Below are positions 1 to 5,082 of a DNA stretch of 5,082 bases, piece by piece. Numbering within the stretch: the stretch's first letter is position 1; each line of letters begins with the position of its first letter. A model generated the notes under the pieces. The model worked only from the letters and a program-made list of their open reading frames with translations. It ran no database searches and was not told where the DNA came from. The position numbers and the translations under genes are program-made. The DNA lies in NCBI GenBank assembly GCA_013151875.1, contig JAADHL010000160.1, positions 1 to 5,082 of the forward strand. The letters run 5' to 3'. This DNA is from Deltaproteobacteria bacterium (GTDB taxonomy: Bacteria > Myxococcota_A > UBA9042 > DTJE01).

Positions 1-768
1 AAGCTCTATGCACTTTTGAGGGGCGCGGTGGACGAGGACTATCGTGGGGGGGACGATCGCAAGGCCGCCGAACTCATTCTGAACATCCTGGACTGGACCG
101 ACCCGGATGATGACCGCTCGGACATCGACTCCAACGGCAACCTGGTCCAGGCCGGAGGCGCGGGCGAAAACATCGATTATGCAAAGCACGGATACCGCGC
201 CCGGAACGCAAAGATGGACAGCGTGGAGGAGGTCCGCCTGGTGGAGGGCATGACCGACGACCTGTTCTGCCGTTTCGGCAAGGACTTCACGGTCTACAAC
301 ACCACCAAGGTGAACGTCAACGAGGCAGACCTACAGCTTCTGAAGGCCATCCTGTGCGACAATCTGGTGGAACAGGACCCCTTCCCAGTGTGCTGGGCCG
401 CCTCTCCGGGTCAACCCCCCCCGATGGACATGGCCCTGGGGATGATGCAGGCATGTCGCCGGATAAAACAGGCGCTTTTCACACCTGCCTTTTCCAGCGA
501 GAACGACTTTCTGGCCTTTTTTCAACGGCTTCCCGAACCTCTGAACCAGCTGATACGTCTGAATACCGCCACGCTGCGGCCGATGATCGGTACCAGGACC
601 AAGATTCTGAGGATCAACGCCAGGGGCTGGGTGGGTGAGTCGGGGCACGAGATCACGGCCGTAGTGGACACATCGTCCATGAACTATCTCTACTGGAAGG
701 AAACCGGGTTCGACTCCACGGACAAGATGAAAGGCCCCAAAAAGGACAGGTGGGCGGATGGGACATAG
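1..768 (+). CDS. gspK: GspK, T2SS minor pseudopilin (5' end missing)
   Basis: C-terminal 255 residues of the large minor pseudopilin, which sits at the tip of the periplasmic pseudopilus in a complex with GspI and GspJ. The frame is open at the left edge, so the prepilin peptidase site and N-terminal membrane helix are outside; family members run about 300-340 residues, so roughly 50-90 are missing. A TTG at 16 is in frame but is not a credible start. Seen in order (residues counted from base 1): ILDWTDPDDD (29-38), the usual GspK Asp-rich segment; HGYRARN followed by SVEEVRLVEGM (74-84), the most diagnostic GspK block; KVNVNEAD (103-110), the helix-hairpin-helix-like 'INVN' motif; then a second helical region and closing beta strands (about 195-235). 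The D-x-D-x-N-G loop at 41-46 looks calcium-binding. The stop overlaps gspL by 11 bp, suggesting translational coupling. Identification is by recalled family motifs and is strong. Confidence 0.93.
   Translation, partial: KLYALLRGAVDEDYRGGDDRKAAELILNILDWTDPDDDRSDIDSNGNLVQAGGAGENIDYAKHGYRARNAKMDSVEEVRLVEGMTDDLFCRFGKDFTVYNTTKVNVNEADLQLLKAILCDNLVEQDPFPVCWAASPGQPPPMDMALGMMQACRRIKQALFTPAFSSENDFLAFFQRLPEPLNQLIRLNTATLRPMIGTRTKILRINARGWVGESGHEITAVVDTSSMNYLYWKETGFDSTDKMKGPKKDRWADGT
121..138 (+). other. EF-hand/dockerin-like D-x-D-x-N-G loop in GspK
   Basis: Codons 41-46 of the visible gspK frame read D-I-D-S-N-G, directly after the acidic run DPDDDRSD. This spacing matches the first half of an EF-hand or dockerin calcium loop (D-x-D/N-x-D/N-G). 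E. coli GspK is known to bind calcium, so a metal site here is plausible. The second half of a canonical loop is not preserved: there is Gly rather than Glu at loop position 12. This is motif resemblance only. Confidence 0.4.
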
Positions 769-2362
769 GGTGCTGGGATTGACGTTTTGCGATGACGTCG
801 TCAGGGTCGCCGTGGTCGAGACGAGGCTGAGGAGCTTCGAACTCCGCGCGGTCTATGAACTCAGGCGCGACATCAAGGCCGGCGAGCCCGAGTGGGCGGC
901 GGCCTCCGAGGATGAGGGGGGCGACGAGACGGGGTACAGGCCGAGCGTGGCCGAACTCCTGGATCGTGTCCTGGTTCCGGCTCTTTCAAAGCTGGATTCA
1001 GTGGCGTTGTCGTGTCCCGGGAACATCGGATTCGTGCGCAAGATGTCCTTTCCGTTCAAGGAGGCGGGACGCATAGACGCGGCCCTGCCGTTCCAGATGA
1101 TTGGGCACGTACCGGTCCAGCCGGAGGACATACACTGTTCGTTCGAGAAGGTGGCGGTCGAAGGCGGCAATACGGAGGTCCTGGCGGTTGCGGTCCCGCG
1201 CGAGGATTTCAGCGGCTTCCTGGCGTCCGTCAGGTCGCAGGGCATCGACCCGGTGCATGTCACGCTGGACGGGGTGTGTCTGGCTTCCCTGATTCCGTGG
1301 ATTTCAAAAGAGGACGACGACGGCGCGCAGATGTTGATCTGGGCCGAGGGCGAAGGCGCGGACCTTTTGGTGGCGCAGGGCCGTCGGCCCGTGTTGGTCC
1401 GATCCGTGACGGCTGGCGAGCCGGTGGTTCAGGGCAGGGAGGCCTCGCCGGTATTTATGCGCGAAGTCCTGATGACCATGGCGGGCGCGTCGGAAAGCGG
1501 AACGTCCGTCACCAGGGTCAGGGTGGCGGGTCCCGAGGCGGATGTGCTGGTTGGTCCGCTCGCGGAGGTCCTGGGTGTCCAATGCGACGTCCTGAATCCG
1601 GCCGATCTGGACATTCCCGGCGCCGACGTTTGCGACGGTCTGTCGACGTCGATGACTCATGCGGTGGCAGTCGCCCTCGCGGCTGCCAGCGGCGGCGGTC
1701 CGGGAAGCATGAACCTGATGACGGGAGAATACAGCCGTGAAGGCGGGCACGGGCTGTTGCGCGAAAACTATCGATATTTCGCGGTGGTTCTGGCCATTTT
1801 CGCTGTCCTTGGAGCCGGTAGGATGGTCGGCAGGTACCTGGGACTGAACGCCGAACGGAACGAGCTCATCGCCGAGATGAAGTCCCTGTCGAAGACCGAA
1901 ATGGGCACTGCCAGCGCGGACTTCGACGGCGTGCTGAGGAAGATGAAGGCCCGTTCCGTTCAGAGTTCGAGGGTGTTTCCGGCCTGGACCGCGGTGGATA
2001 CGCTCAATCGCCTCATGTCGGCCGTGATGTCCATGGGAAAGGTCGATATGGCGGCGGACGGAAAGAACGGCAATGGGGAAGAGGGGCGCTCCCCCGCGAT
2101 GTACGGCGCGTTCGCGGTGGAAATCGAGAGCGTGAAGATCGAACCGCGGCAGCTTTCCGTCAGGGGCGAAGCCAACACCATCGAAACGCTGGATGGATTG
2201 GTGGGAAAACTGAAGACGGACCCATGTTTTCACGAGGTTGTCACCGAGAGCACGGAAAGGATCCAGTTCCGCAGGCATCAGGGCTGGCAGCGCTTTTCCA
2301 TTCGGTTGGCAGTGGACTGCGCGGTATCATCCAGGGGCGTCAAGGTGGCGTTGGGTAAATAA
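758..2362 (+). CDS. gspL: GspL, T2SS assembly platform protein (PilM-like actin fold plus membrane anchor)
   Basis: Bitopic inner-membrane protein (534 residues) that recruits the GspE ATPase on the cytoplasmic side and pairs with GspM in the periplasm. Residues 1 to about 330 look like the PilM/GspL actin-like (ASKHA) domain: opening strands VLGLTF and VRVAVVE; SCPGN (85-89); R-K-M-S-F-P-F (94-100) followed by LPFQ and HVPV (110-120), the PilM-type R..PF...LPFQ...P pattern; a strand pair at 192-217; and NLMTGEY just before the membrane. The usual D-x-G phosphate loop reads W-A-E-G-E-G (195-200), so ATP binding is doubtful, as in other GspL proteins. A hydrophobic helix at about 340-357 is the single membrane span, followed by a short coiled-coil-like stretch. 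Residues 449-521 form the periplasmic ferredoxin-like GspL C-terminal domain. ATG start; AAAGGA at 741-746 is a distant, modest ribosome site, so coupling to gspK is likely. Confidence 0.9.
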   Translation: MGHRVLGLTFCDDVVRVAVVETRLRSFELRAVYELRRDIKAGEPEWAAASEDEGGDETGYRPSVAELLDRVLVPALSKLDSVALSCPGNIGFVRKMSFPFKEAGRIDAALPFQMIGHVPVQPEDIHCSFEKVAVEGGNTEVLAVAVPREDFSGFLASVRSQGIDPVHVTLDGVCLASLIPWISKEDDDGAQMLIWAEGEGADLLVAQGRRPVLVRSVTAGEPVVQGREASPVFMREVLMTMAGASESGTSVTRVRVAGPEADVLVGPLAEVLGVQCDVLNPADLDIPGADVCDGLSTSMTHAVAVALAAASGGGPGSMNLMTGEYSREGGHGLLRENYRYFAVVLAIFAVLGAGRMVGRYLGLNAERNELIAEMKSLSKTEMGTASADFDGVLRKMKARSVQSSRVFPAWTAVDTLNRLMSAVMSMGKVDMAADGKNGNGEEGRSPAMYGAFAVEIESVKIEPRQLSVRGEANTIETLDGLVGKLKTDPCFHEVVTESTERIQFRRHQGWQRFSIRLAVDCAVSSRGVKVALGK

Positions 2363-2365
2363 GAC

Positions 2366-2384
2366 GGGGCTGATCCCCCAGGGG
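2366..2384 (+). promoter_or_regulatory. gspM ribosome-binding region with G/C-run complementarity
   Basis: The 32-bp gspL-gspM gap contains GGGG (2366-2369), CCCCC (2375-2379) and AGGGG (2380-2384). The last is the only Shine-Dalgarno-like sequence for gspM, 10 nt before the ATG at 2395. The C run could pair with either G run, so the ribosome site could be open or weakly occluded. The stems are short (3-4 bp), so this is a suggestion only. Confidence 0.3.
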
Positions 2385-2394
2385 CGTATTGAAG

Positions 2395-3093
2395 ATGAAG
2401 CCTTCTTTCGAGAGTATCCAGGCCGCCATGGGGCGCATGACCCCGCGCGAGAGGCGCCTGTTCGGCATCCTCGCGGGGGTGGTGGCCCTCTTTCTGGTTG
2501 GGGCTGTATGGCTGTTTACGGACGCAATGGTGGGTTCCATCGAAGAGGAGATCGACCACGGCAGGAAGACCATGGCCGAGATCCGTCGCATCGCGCCCCG
2601 CTTTAGGGAGGCGTCAAGAGAGCGAAAGGCGGTCGAAGCGGCCATCAGGGCCAATCAGGACATATCCGTAAGGGTCGCGGCCAACGAGATCCTGAAAAAG
2701 ATCGAACTGGTCGACGACGTCCCCGGAGCCACCGGGTCGCAGATGTCGGACGTCGTCTCCTTTGAGGGCAAGACAACCGAAACGCCCGTGGAGCTTACGG
2801 GAAAGAAAAAGAAGAAGAAAAAGAAGTTGAAGGGCAAGGCCAAGGGCAAGAATGTCGATTCCAATGGAATCGTCATGGTCGAGCAGAAACTCGAATTCAG
2901 GGACATTCCATGGGCGAACCTGGAGGATTTTCTGGACCGTGTGCAGTCGGGCGATGACCTCCTGTTCGTGACCCGGCTGGAACTGGCTCGCAAGTTCAAC
3001 AAACTGTCCCACGTGAGGGCCACGGTGACCATCGCGTCGTACAGGTATCAGGACCAGGAAGGTGCCGTGGGCAAGTCGGAAGCGGGACGTTGA
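2395..3093 (+). CDS. gspM: GspM, T2SS assembly platform protein with Lys-rich insertion
   Basis: Small bitopic inner-membrane protein (232 residues) that heterodimerises with GspL and helps hold the assembly platform and pseudopilus base. Visible: a short cytoplasmic N-terminus ending in TPRERR (16-21), the typical GspM/PilO juxtamembrane motif; a membrane helix at 22-41; a charged heptad-like helix at about 47-87 (coiled-coil region); then a ferredoxin-like periplasmic domain from about 93, with strands around ISVRVAA, VEQKLEFRDI and LFVTRLELARK and the helix WANLEDFLDRV between the second and third. Between the first and second of these strands lies an extra loop of about 45 residues containing 12 lysines in 16 residues (137-152). 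I chose the ATG at 2395 over the in-frame TTG at 2389, which would add only two residues. Position between gspL and gspN supports the call, since GspM sequences are poorly conserved. Confidence 0.87.
   Translation: MKPSFESIQAAMGRMTPRERRLFGILAGVVALFLVGAVWLFTDAMVGSIEEEIDHGRKTMAEIRRIAPRFREASRERKAVEAAIRANQDISVRVAANEILKKIELVDDVPGATGSQMSDVVSFEGKTTETPVELTGKKKKKKKKLKGKAKGKNVDSNGIVMVEQKLEFRDIPWANLEDFLDRVQSGDDLLFVTRLELARKFNKLSHVRATVTIASYRYQDQEGAVGKSEAGR
2803..2850 (+). other. Lys-rich tract in the periplasmic domain of GspM
   Basis: Codons 137-152 encode eight consecutive lysines followed by L-K-G-K-A-K-G-K. AAG and AAA are mixed, with AAG in the majority, so the tract is not one pure homopolymer, although the DNA is locally A-rich in a GC-rich gene. 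It lies C-terminal to the membrane helix, so it should face the periplasm. The flanking strands continue in the same frame, so it is an in-frame insertion and not a frameshift artefact. Confidence 0.85.
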
Positions 3094-3122
3094 TGTCGGC
3101 GGCCTACAGACCGGTATTGCGT

Positions 3123-3129
3123 GGAGGGA
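3123..3129 (+). promoter_or_regulatory. Shine-Dalgarno deciding the gspN start
   Basis: GGAGGGA lies just ahead of the ATG at 3134; the GGAGG core leaves a 6-nt spacer. This favours 3134 over the upstream in-frame GTG at 3062, which would overlap gspM by 32 bp and add 24 residues without a signal-like character, and over the ATG at 3149. Confidence 0.75.
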
Positions 3130-3133
3130 ATCG

Positions 3134-4672
3134 ATGATTCCATCGTGGATGAAGAAACCGGGGGCATTGAAGGCGGGCAGGATCGCCGGCTACGTCCTGT
3201 TCGGGACCCTGGTCTTCGCTGTTTCACTGGTGCTTACATTTCCCACTTCCAGGCTTCGGAGTTTTATCGAAAGCAAGGCGTCTCAGGCCGGTTACGAGGT
3301 GCGGATCGATGACCTTTCCATCAGGGGCGTTTCCTCCCTGGCGCTGTTCGGGGTCGAGGTCGAGTTCCCGCCGGAGGTGCGAACCGAACGGGACGGCACG
3401 GTCGTTCAGATCCCCAGGACCGTGTCGTTTGATCGGCTGGACTTGAGTCTCGGCCTGTTCAGCCTGTTGTTCGGCGACCTGTCGCTGTCGGTGACGGTCG
3501 AGTCGGGTGACGGGGTCCTGGGGCCCGTAAAAGTGGTCAGGGAGGGAGATCGGCTGAAAATGGAGGTCGATGAAATCAAGGACTTCCCGATTCCGACCAC
3601 GTTCCCCGCGTTCGGGGTCAGGTTTACCGGTACCGTGAGCGGCAAAGGGCGGCTGGACTACGACCTGAAGGGAGGCATTACCACCAGTACGGCGCGCGTC
3701 GATTTGAAAGGGAAGGACCTGGTTGCGCTGAAACCCACGTTGCGTAGCGACCGGAACGGAGACGTCACCCTTACGGACGTGTATCTGGGCGACCTGCACC
3801 TGAAGTTCATTCTGGACAAGAGGTCGCACTGTCCGGGATTGTCCATGGGTAGGCGCGGCAAACTCAAAAACAGAAACGACCCCACCGTGTTGCACCTGGA
3901 AATGGCCGAGATCGACGGCAAGGATGTAAAGGTGGTTTCGGAGGGGCATTCCCTGGTCAGGCTGTTTCCGGGCCGGGGGCTTTTGGATGGCCAGTTGAAT
4001 GTTGAAGTGGCCTTCAGCCTCAGCGATGCATTTTTTGATCGCGAAATAACTTCCGGCGGCGAGACGGAAAAACCCAACAGGTTCCTGAAGACCTTGCTTT
4101 CCATGGACCCCAGATGGAAGAGGGCGTCGTCCGCGGGATACTGGGGGGTGATCTGCACTGGGAGCGTGCGCAGACCGAACTGCATCCCCAAGAGGCCGGT
4201 AATCAGGGGTGGGGACTTCAAGGTGCCGGCAAAGGCCAAGGAGAAACCGCAAGGAAAACCTGAAAACAGACCGAAGTCGGCGCCGGCTTTTGGAACAAAG
4301 ACGGACAACAGGCCCACGCGAACCGTGAGGCAGGCCCCCCAGCGGGCGCCCCAAGCCCCGGCGGCCAGGGCAAGGGTGACGCCGACCCACAGATTTCAGC
4401 CCAGACCGCCGTCCGCCGAGGAGGAAGAGGCCGCAGTTCAGGCGGCTAGGGCCGCGGCCCAGGCTGCAAGGGCCGCAAAGATGAAACCGGCCCCCGCCAT
4501 AGACTCGCCGCCACGCGCCGTGGTCCCTACGATCATCGGAAGGTCGCGGCTGAGGCAAATCAGGAAGATGAGGGCGATAAAGAATGTCGAGGACGATGAG
4601 GAGGGCGCCCTAGACGAGACGCTCAAGGCAGGCAAGCCGGGCGATGGTGGGGATGAGGAAGAAGAGGAATAG
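3134..4672 (+). CDS. gspN: GspN, T2SS accessory protein with long disordered C-terminal tail
   Basis: 512-residue protein of the deltaproteobacterial GspN type, an AsmA-like, strand-rich periplasmic protein with one N-terminal anchor. Its exact role in secretion is not well defined. Visible: basic N-terminus (KK at 7-8, R16), membrane helix at about 17-36 ending in the characteristic T-F-P then S-R-L, then helix IESKASQAGYEV and repeated strand pairs such as VRIDDLSI, ALFGVEVEFP and FDRLDLSLGLFSLLFGDLSL, typical of AsmA-like N-terminal folds. The recognisable core ends with G-Y-W-G-V-I-C-T-G-S-V-R-R-P (335-348), matching the family's closing 'G-x-L-x-x-P' strand. Three cysteines are visible (233, 341, 350). 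Residues 356-512 are an extra tail: Pro/Lys/Arg/Ala-rich, then an Ala helix with a 7-residue duplication, then an acidic end. The positive-inside rule puts core and tail in the periplasm. This is the last gene of the visible operon. Confidence 0.85.
   Translation: MIPSWMKKPGALKAGRIAGYVLFGTLVFAVSLVLTFPTSRLRSFIESKASQAGYEVRIDDLSIRGVSSLALFGVEVEFPPEVRTERDGTVVQIPRTVSFDRLDLSLGLFSLLFGDLSLSVTVESGDGVLGPVKVVREGDRLKMEVDEIKDFPIPTTFPAFGVRFTGTVSGKGRLDYDLKGGITTSTARVDLKGKDLVALKPTLRSDRNGDVTLTDVYLGDLHLKFILDKRSHCPGLSMGRRGKLKNRNDPTVLHLEMAEIDGKDVKVVSEGHSLVRLFPGRGLLDGQLNVEVAFSLSDAFFDREITSGGETEKPNRFLKTLLSMDPRWKRASSAGYWGVICTGSVRRPNCIPKRPVIRGGDFKVPAKAKEKPQGKPENRPKSAPAFGTKTDNRPTRTVRQAPQRAPQAPAARARVTPTHRFQPRPPSAEEEEAAVQAARAAAQAARAAKMKPAPAIDSPPRAVVPTIIGRSRLRQIRKMRAIKNVEDDEEGALDETLKAGKPGDGGDEEEEE
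4199..4669 (+). other. Low-complexity C-terminal extension of GspN
   Basis: Residues 356-512. Three zones: 356 to about 426, rich in Lys, Arg, Pro, Gln and Ala with several A-P and R-P steps; 427-449, acidic then alanine-rich, likely one helix; 484-512, with 14 Asp/Glu in 29 residues ending in five glutamates. A short basic patch, R-S-R-L-R-Q-I-R-K-M-R, precedes the acidic end. No cysteines, no repeated fold and no sorting signal were recognised. The reading frame and local base composition continue from the core, so it looks genuinely translated. Confidence 0.75.
4439..4480 (+). repeat. Two-copy 21-bp in-frame tandem repeat in gspN
   Basis: Positions 4439-4459 and 4460-4480 encode Q-A-A-R-A-A-A and Q-A-A-R-A-A-K. 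Both copies keep the seven-residue pattern although several third codon positions differ. This suggests an older duplication held under amino-acid-level constraint. The seven-residue period fits an amphipathic helix with Gln and Arg at fixed heptad positions. Confidence 0.7.
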
Positions 4673-4702
4673 CAGACCCACTCGGACCGAGGACCATGGA
4701 TT

Positions 4703-5082
4703 TCAATACCTGTCGATCTTCTCCAGATCCTCGCCCTTGATCAGCACAGGTCCCGCATCCAGAGTTCGGATCCAGTACAGGTCTGCCGGCAGGGCGTTGA
4801 AACGCGGCAGGTCCGCGGGCAGGTCCTCGCCAAATGCCGTTTTCAGCAGATACCAGGGGTTGTTGCGTCCGGCCGCGGTATAGAAATGGTGCGTGGTCCC
4901 GAACCGGCCGGCGTTGATCTCGGTGGGCAGTATCCGTCCATCCGCGGCGCCCTTGAAGTCGATGAAAGCGACCCCATTGAATCGCGAATCCACCGCCAGT
5001 ACGGCCCGGTTACCCAGGTCGTTTATGTCGTCGCGGTGCACGGTGCGGCAAACGGCGGGCGCGCCCGTGATCCCGCTTGGAC
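4703..5082 (-). CDS. ATP-grasp family enzyme, C-terminal part (5' end beyond window)
   Basis: Frame open at the right edge on the minus strand, ending at TGA 4705-4703; about 126 residues visible. The GTG at 5041 is in frame but probably internal, because family-like sequence (G-I-T-G-A-P-A-V-C-R-T) lies upstream of it. Diagnostic features: F-I-D-F-K (around 4965-4951), carrying the first acidic metal ligand; T-E-I-N-A-G-R-F-G-T-T (about 4924-4892), the ATP-grasp Mg/ATP site with Glu codon 4921-4919 and Asn codon 4915-4913; then A-A-G-R-N-N-P-W-Y-L and a Y-W-I-R segment near the C-terminus. These resemble CarB/carboxylase-like ATP-grasp ligases, which activate a carboxylate as an acyl phosphate. 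The substrate cannot be told from this part, and the lid and central domains are missing. It converges on gspN with 30 bp between stops and need not be functionally linked to secretion. Confidence 0.8.
   Translation of the reverse strand, partial: PSGITGAPAVCRTVHRDDINDLGNRAVLAVDSRFNGVAFIDFKGAADGRILPTEINAGRFGTTHHFYTAAGRNNPWYLLKTAFGEDLPADLPRFNALPADLYWIRTLDAGPVLIKGEDLEKIDRY

Noticed and set aside
1012..1740. Open frame of 242 codons on the plus strand in another frame of gspL
   Set aside because: Gly/Arg-rich translation without domains, fully inside gspL.
1304..2278. Open frame of 324 codons on the minus strand opposite gspL
   Set aside because: Same compositional shadow effect; His/Arg-rich, no motif and no ribosome site, while gspL on the plus strand carries coherent PilM-like and membrane features.
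3062..3133. Upstream extension of gspN from GTG 3062
   Set aside because: It would overlap gspM and add a non-conserved charged stretch; ATG 3134 has a strong Shine-Dalgarno and a normal anchor-type N-terminus.
3224..4558. Long open frame of 444 codons on the minus strand opposite gspN
   Set aside because: Rich in Arg, Gly, Pro and His with no recognisable domain. It mirrors the GC-rich codon pattern of gspN, which has clear family features, so it is a compositional shadow.
4681..4691. CTCGGACCGAG inverted repeat between gspN and the ATP-grasp gene as a terminator
   Set aside because: Stem of about 4 bp with a 3-nt loop and no T run on either strand; too weak to call a terminator.
4644..4883. 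Short plus-strand frame crossing the end of gspN and the convergent gene
   Set aside because: No family features, and it overlaps the ATP-grasp gene whose conserved motifs are clear on the opposite strand.

Overview
The window is the distal end of a type II secretion system (T2SS) operon on the plus strand, plus the 3' part of an unrelated-looking gene converging on it from the right. Four consecutive genes are recognisable from their translations: gspK (5' end cut by the window), gspL, gspM and gspN. The gene order, the PilM-like GspL and the AsmA-like GspN are typical of deltaproteobacterial-grade lineages (Myxococcota, Bradymonadota, Desulfobacterota and relatives) rather than of Enterobacteria or Vibrio. 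Composition is GC-rich (about 60 percent by eye), which fits a myxobacterium-like organism. The exact phylum cannot be fixed from this window.

Layout: 1-768 gspK C-terminal part; 758-2362 gspL, overlapping gspK by 11 bp; 2395-3093 gspM after a 32-bp gap; 3134-4672 gspN after a 40-bp gap with a clear Shine-Dalgarno; 30 bp of intergenic sequence; then 4703-5082 on the minus strand, the C-terminal end of an ATP-grasp enzyme (CarB/biotin-carboxylase-like superfamily) running off the right edge. No internal promoter and no convincing terminator were found. The four gsp genes are most likely one transcript. No stretch over 300 bases lacks a gene, and no tRNA, rRNA, CRISPR or insertion sequence was seen.

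How the genes work together: GspK is the minor pseudopilin that caps the tip of the periplasmic pseudopilus with GspI/J/H. GspL and GspM form the inner-membrane assembly platform that couples the GspE ATPase to the pseudopilus. GspN is an accessory inner-membrane/periplasmic protein of less certain role. The genes expected upstream (gspE, F, G, H, I, J and possibly C, D) lie outside the window.

Nothing here is a wholly new system. The unusual material is in lineage-specific additions to T2SS subunits: a Lys-rich tract inside the periplasmic domain of GspM, a disordered tail of about 157 residues on GspN (Pro/Ala/Arg/Lys-rich, with a 7-residue tandem repeat and a strongly acidic end), and an EF-hand-like Asp-rich loop in GspK. 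The oppositely charged low-complexity segments in GspM and GspN, encoded side by side and both predicted periplasmic, are the most interesting lead.
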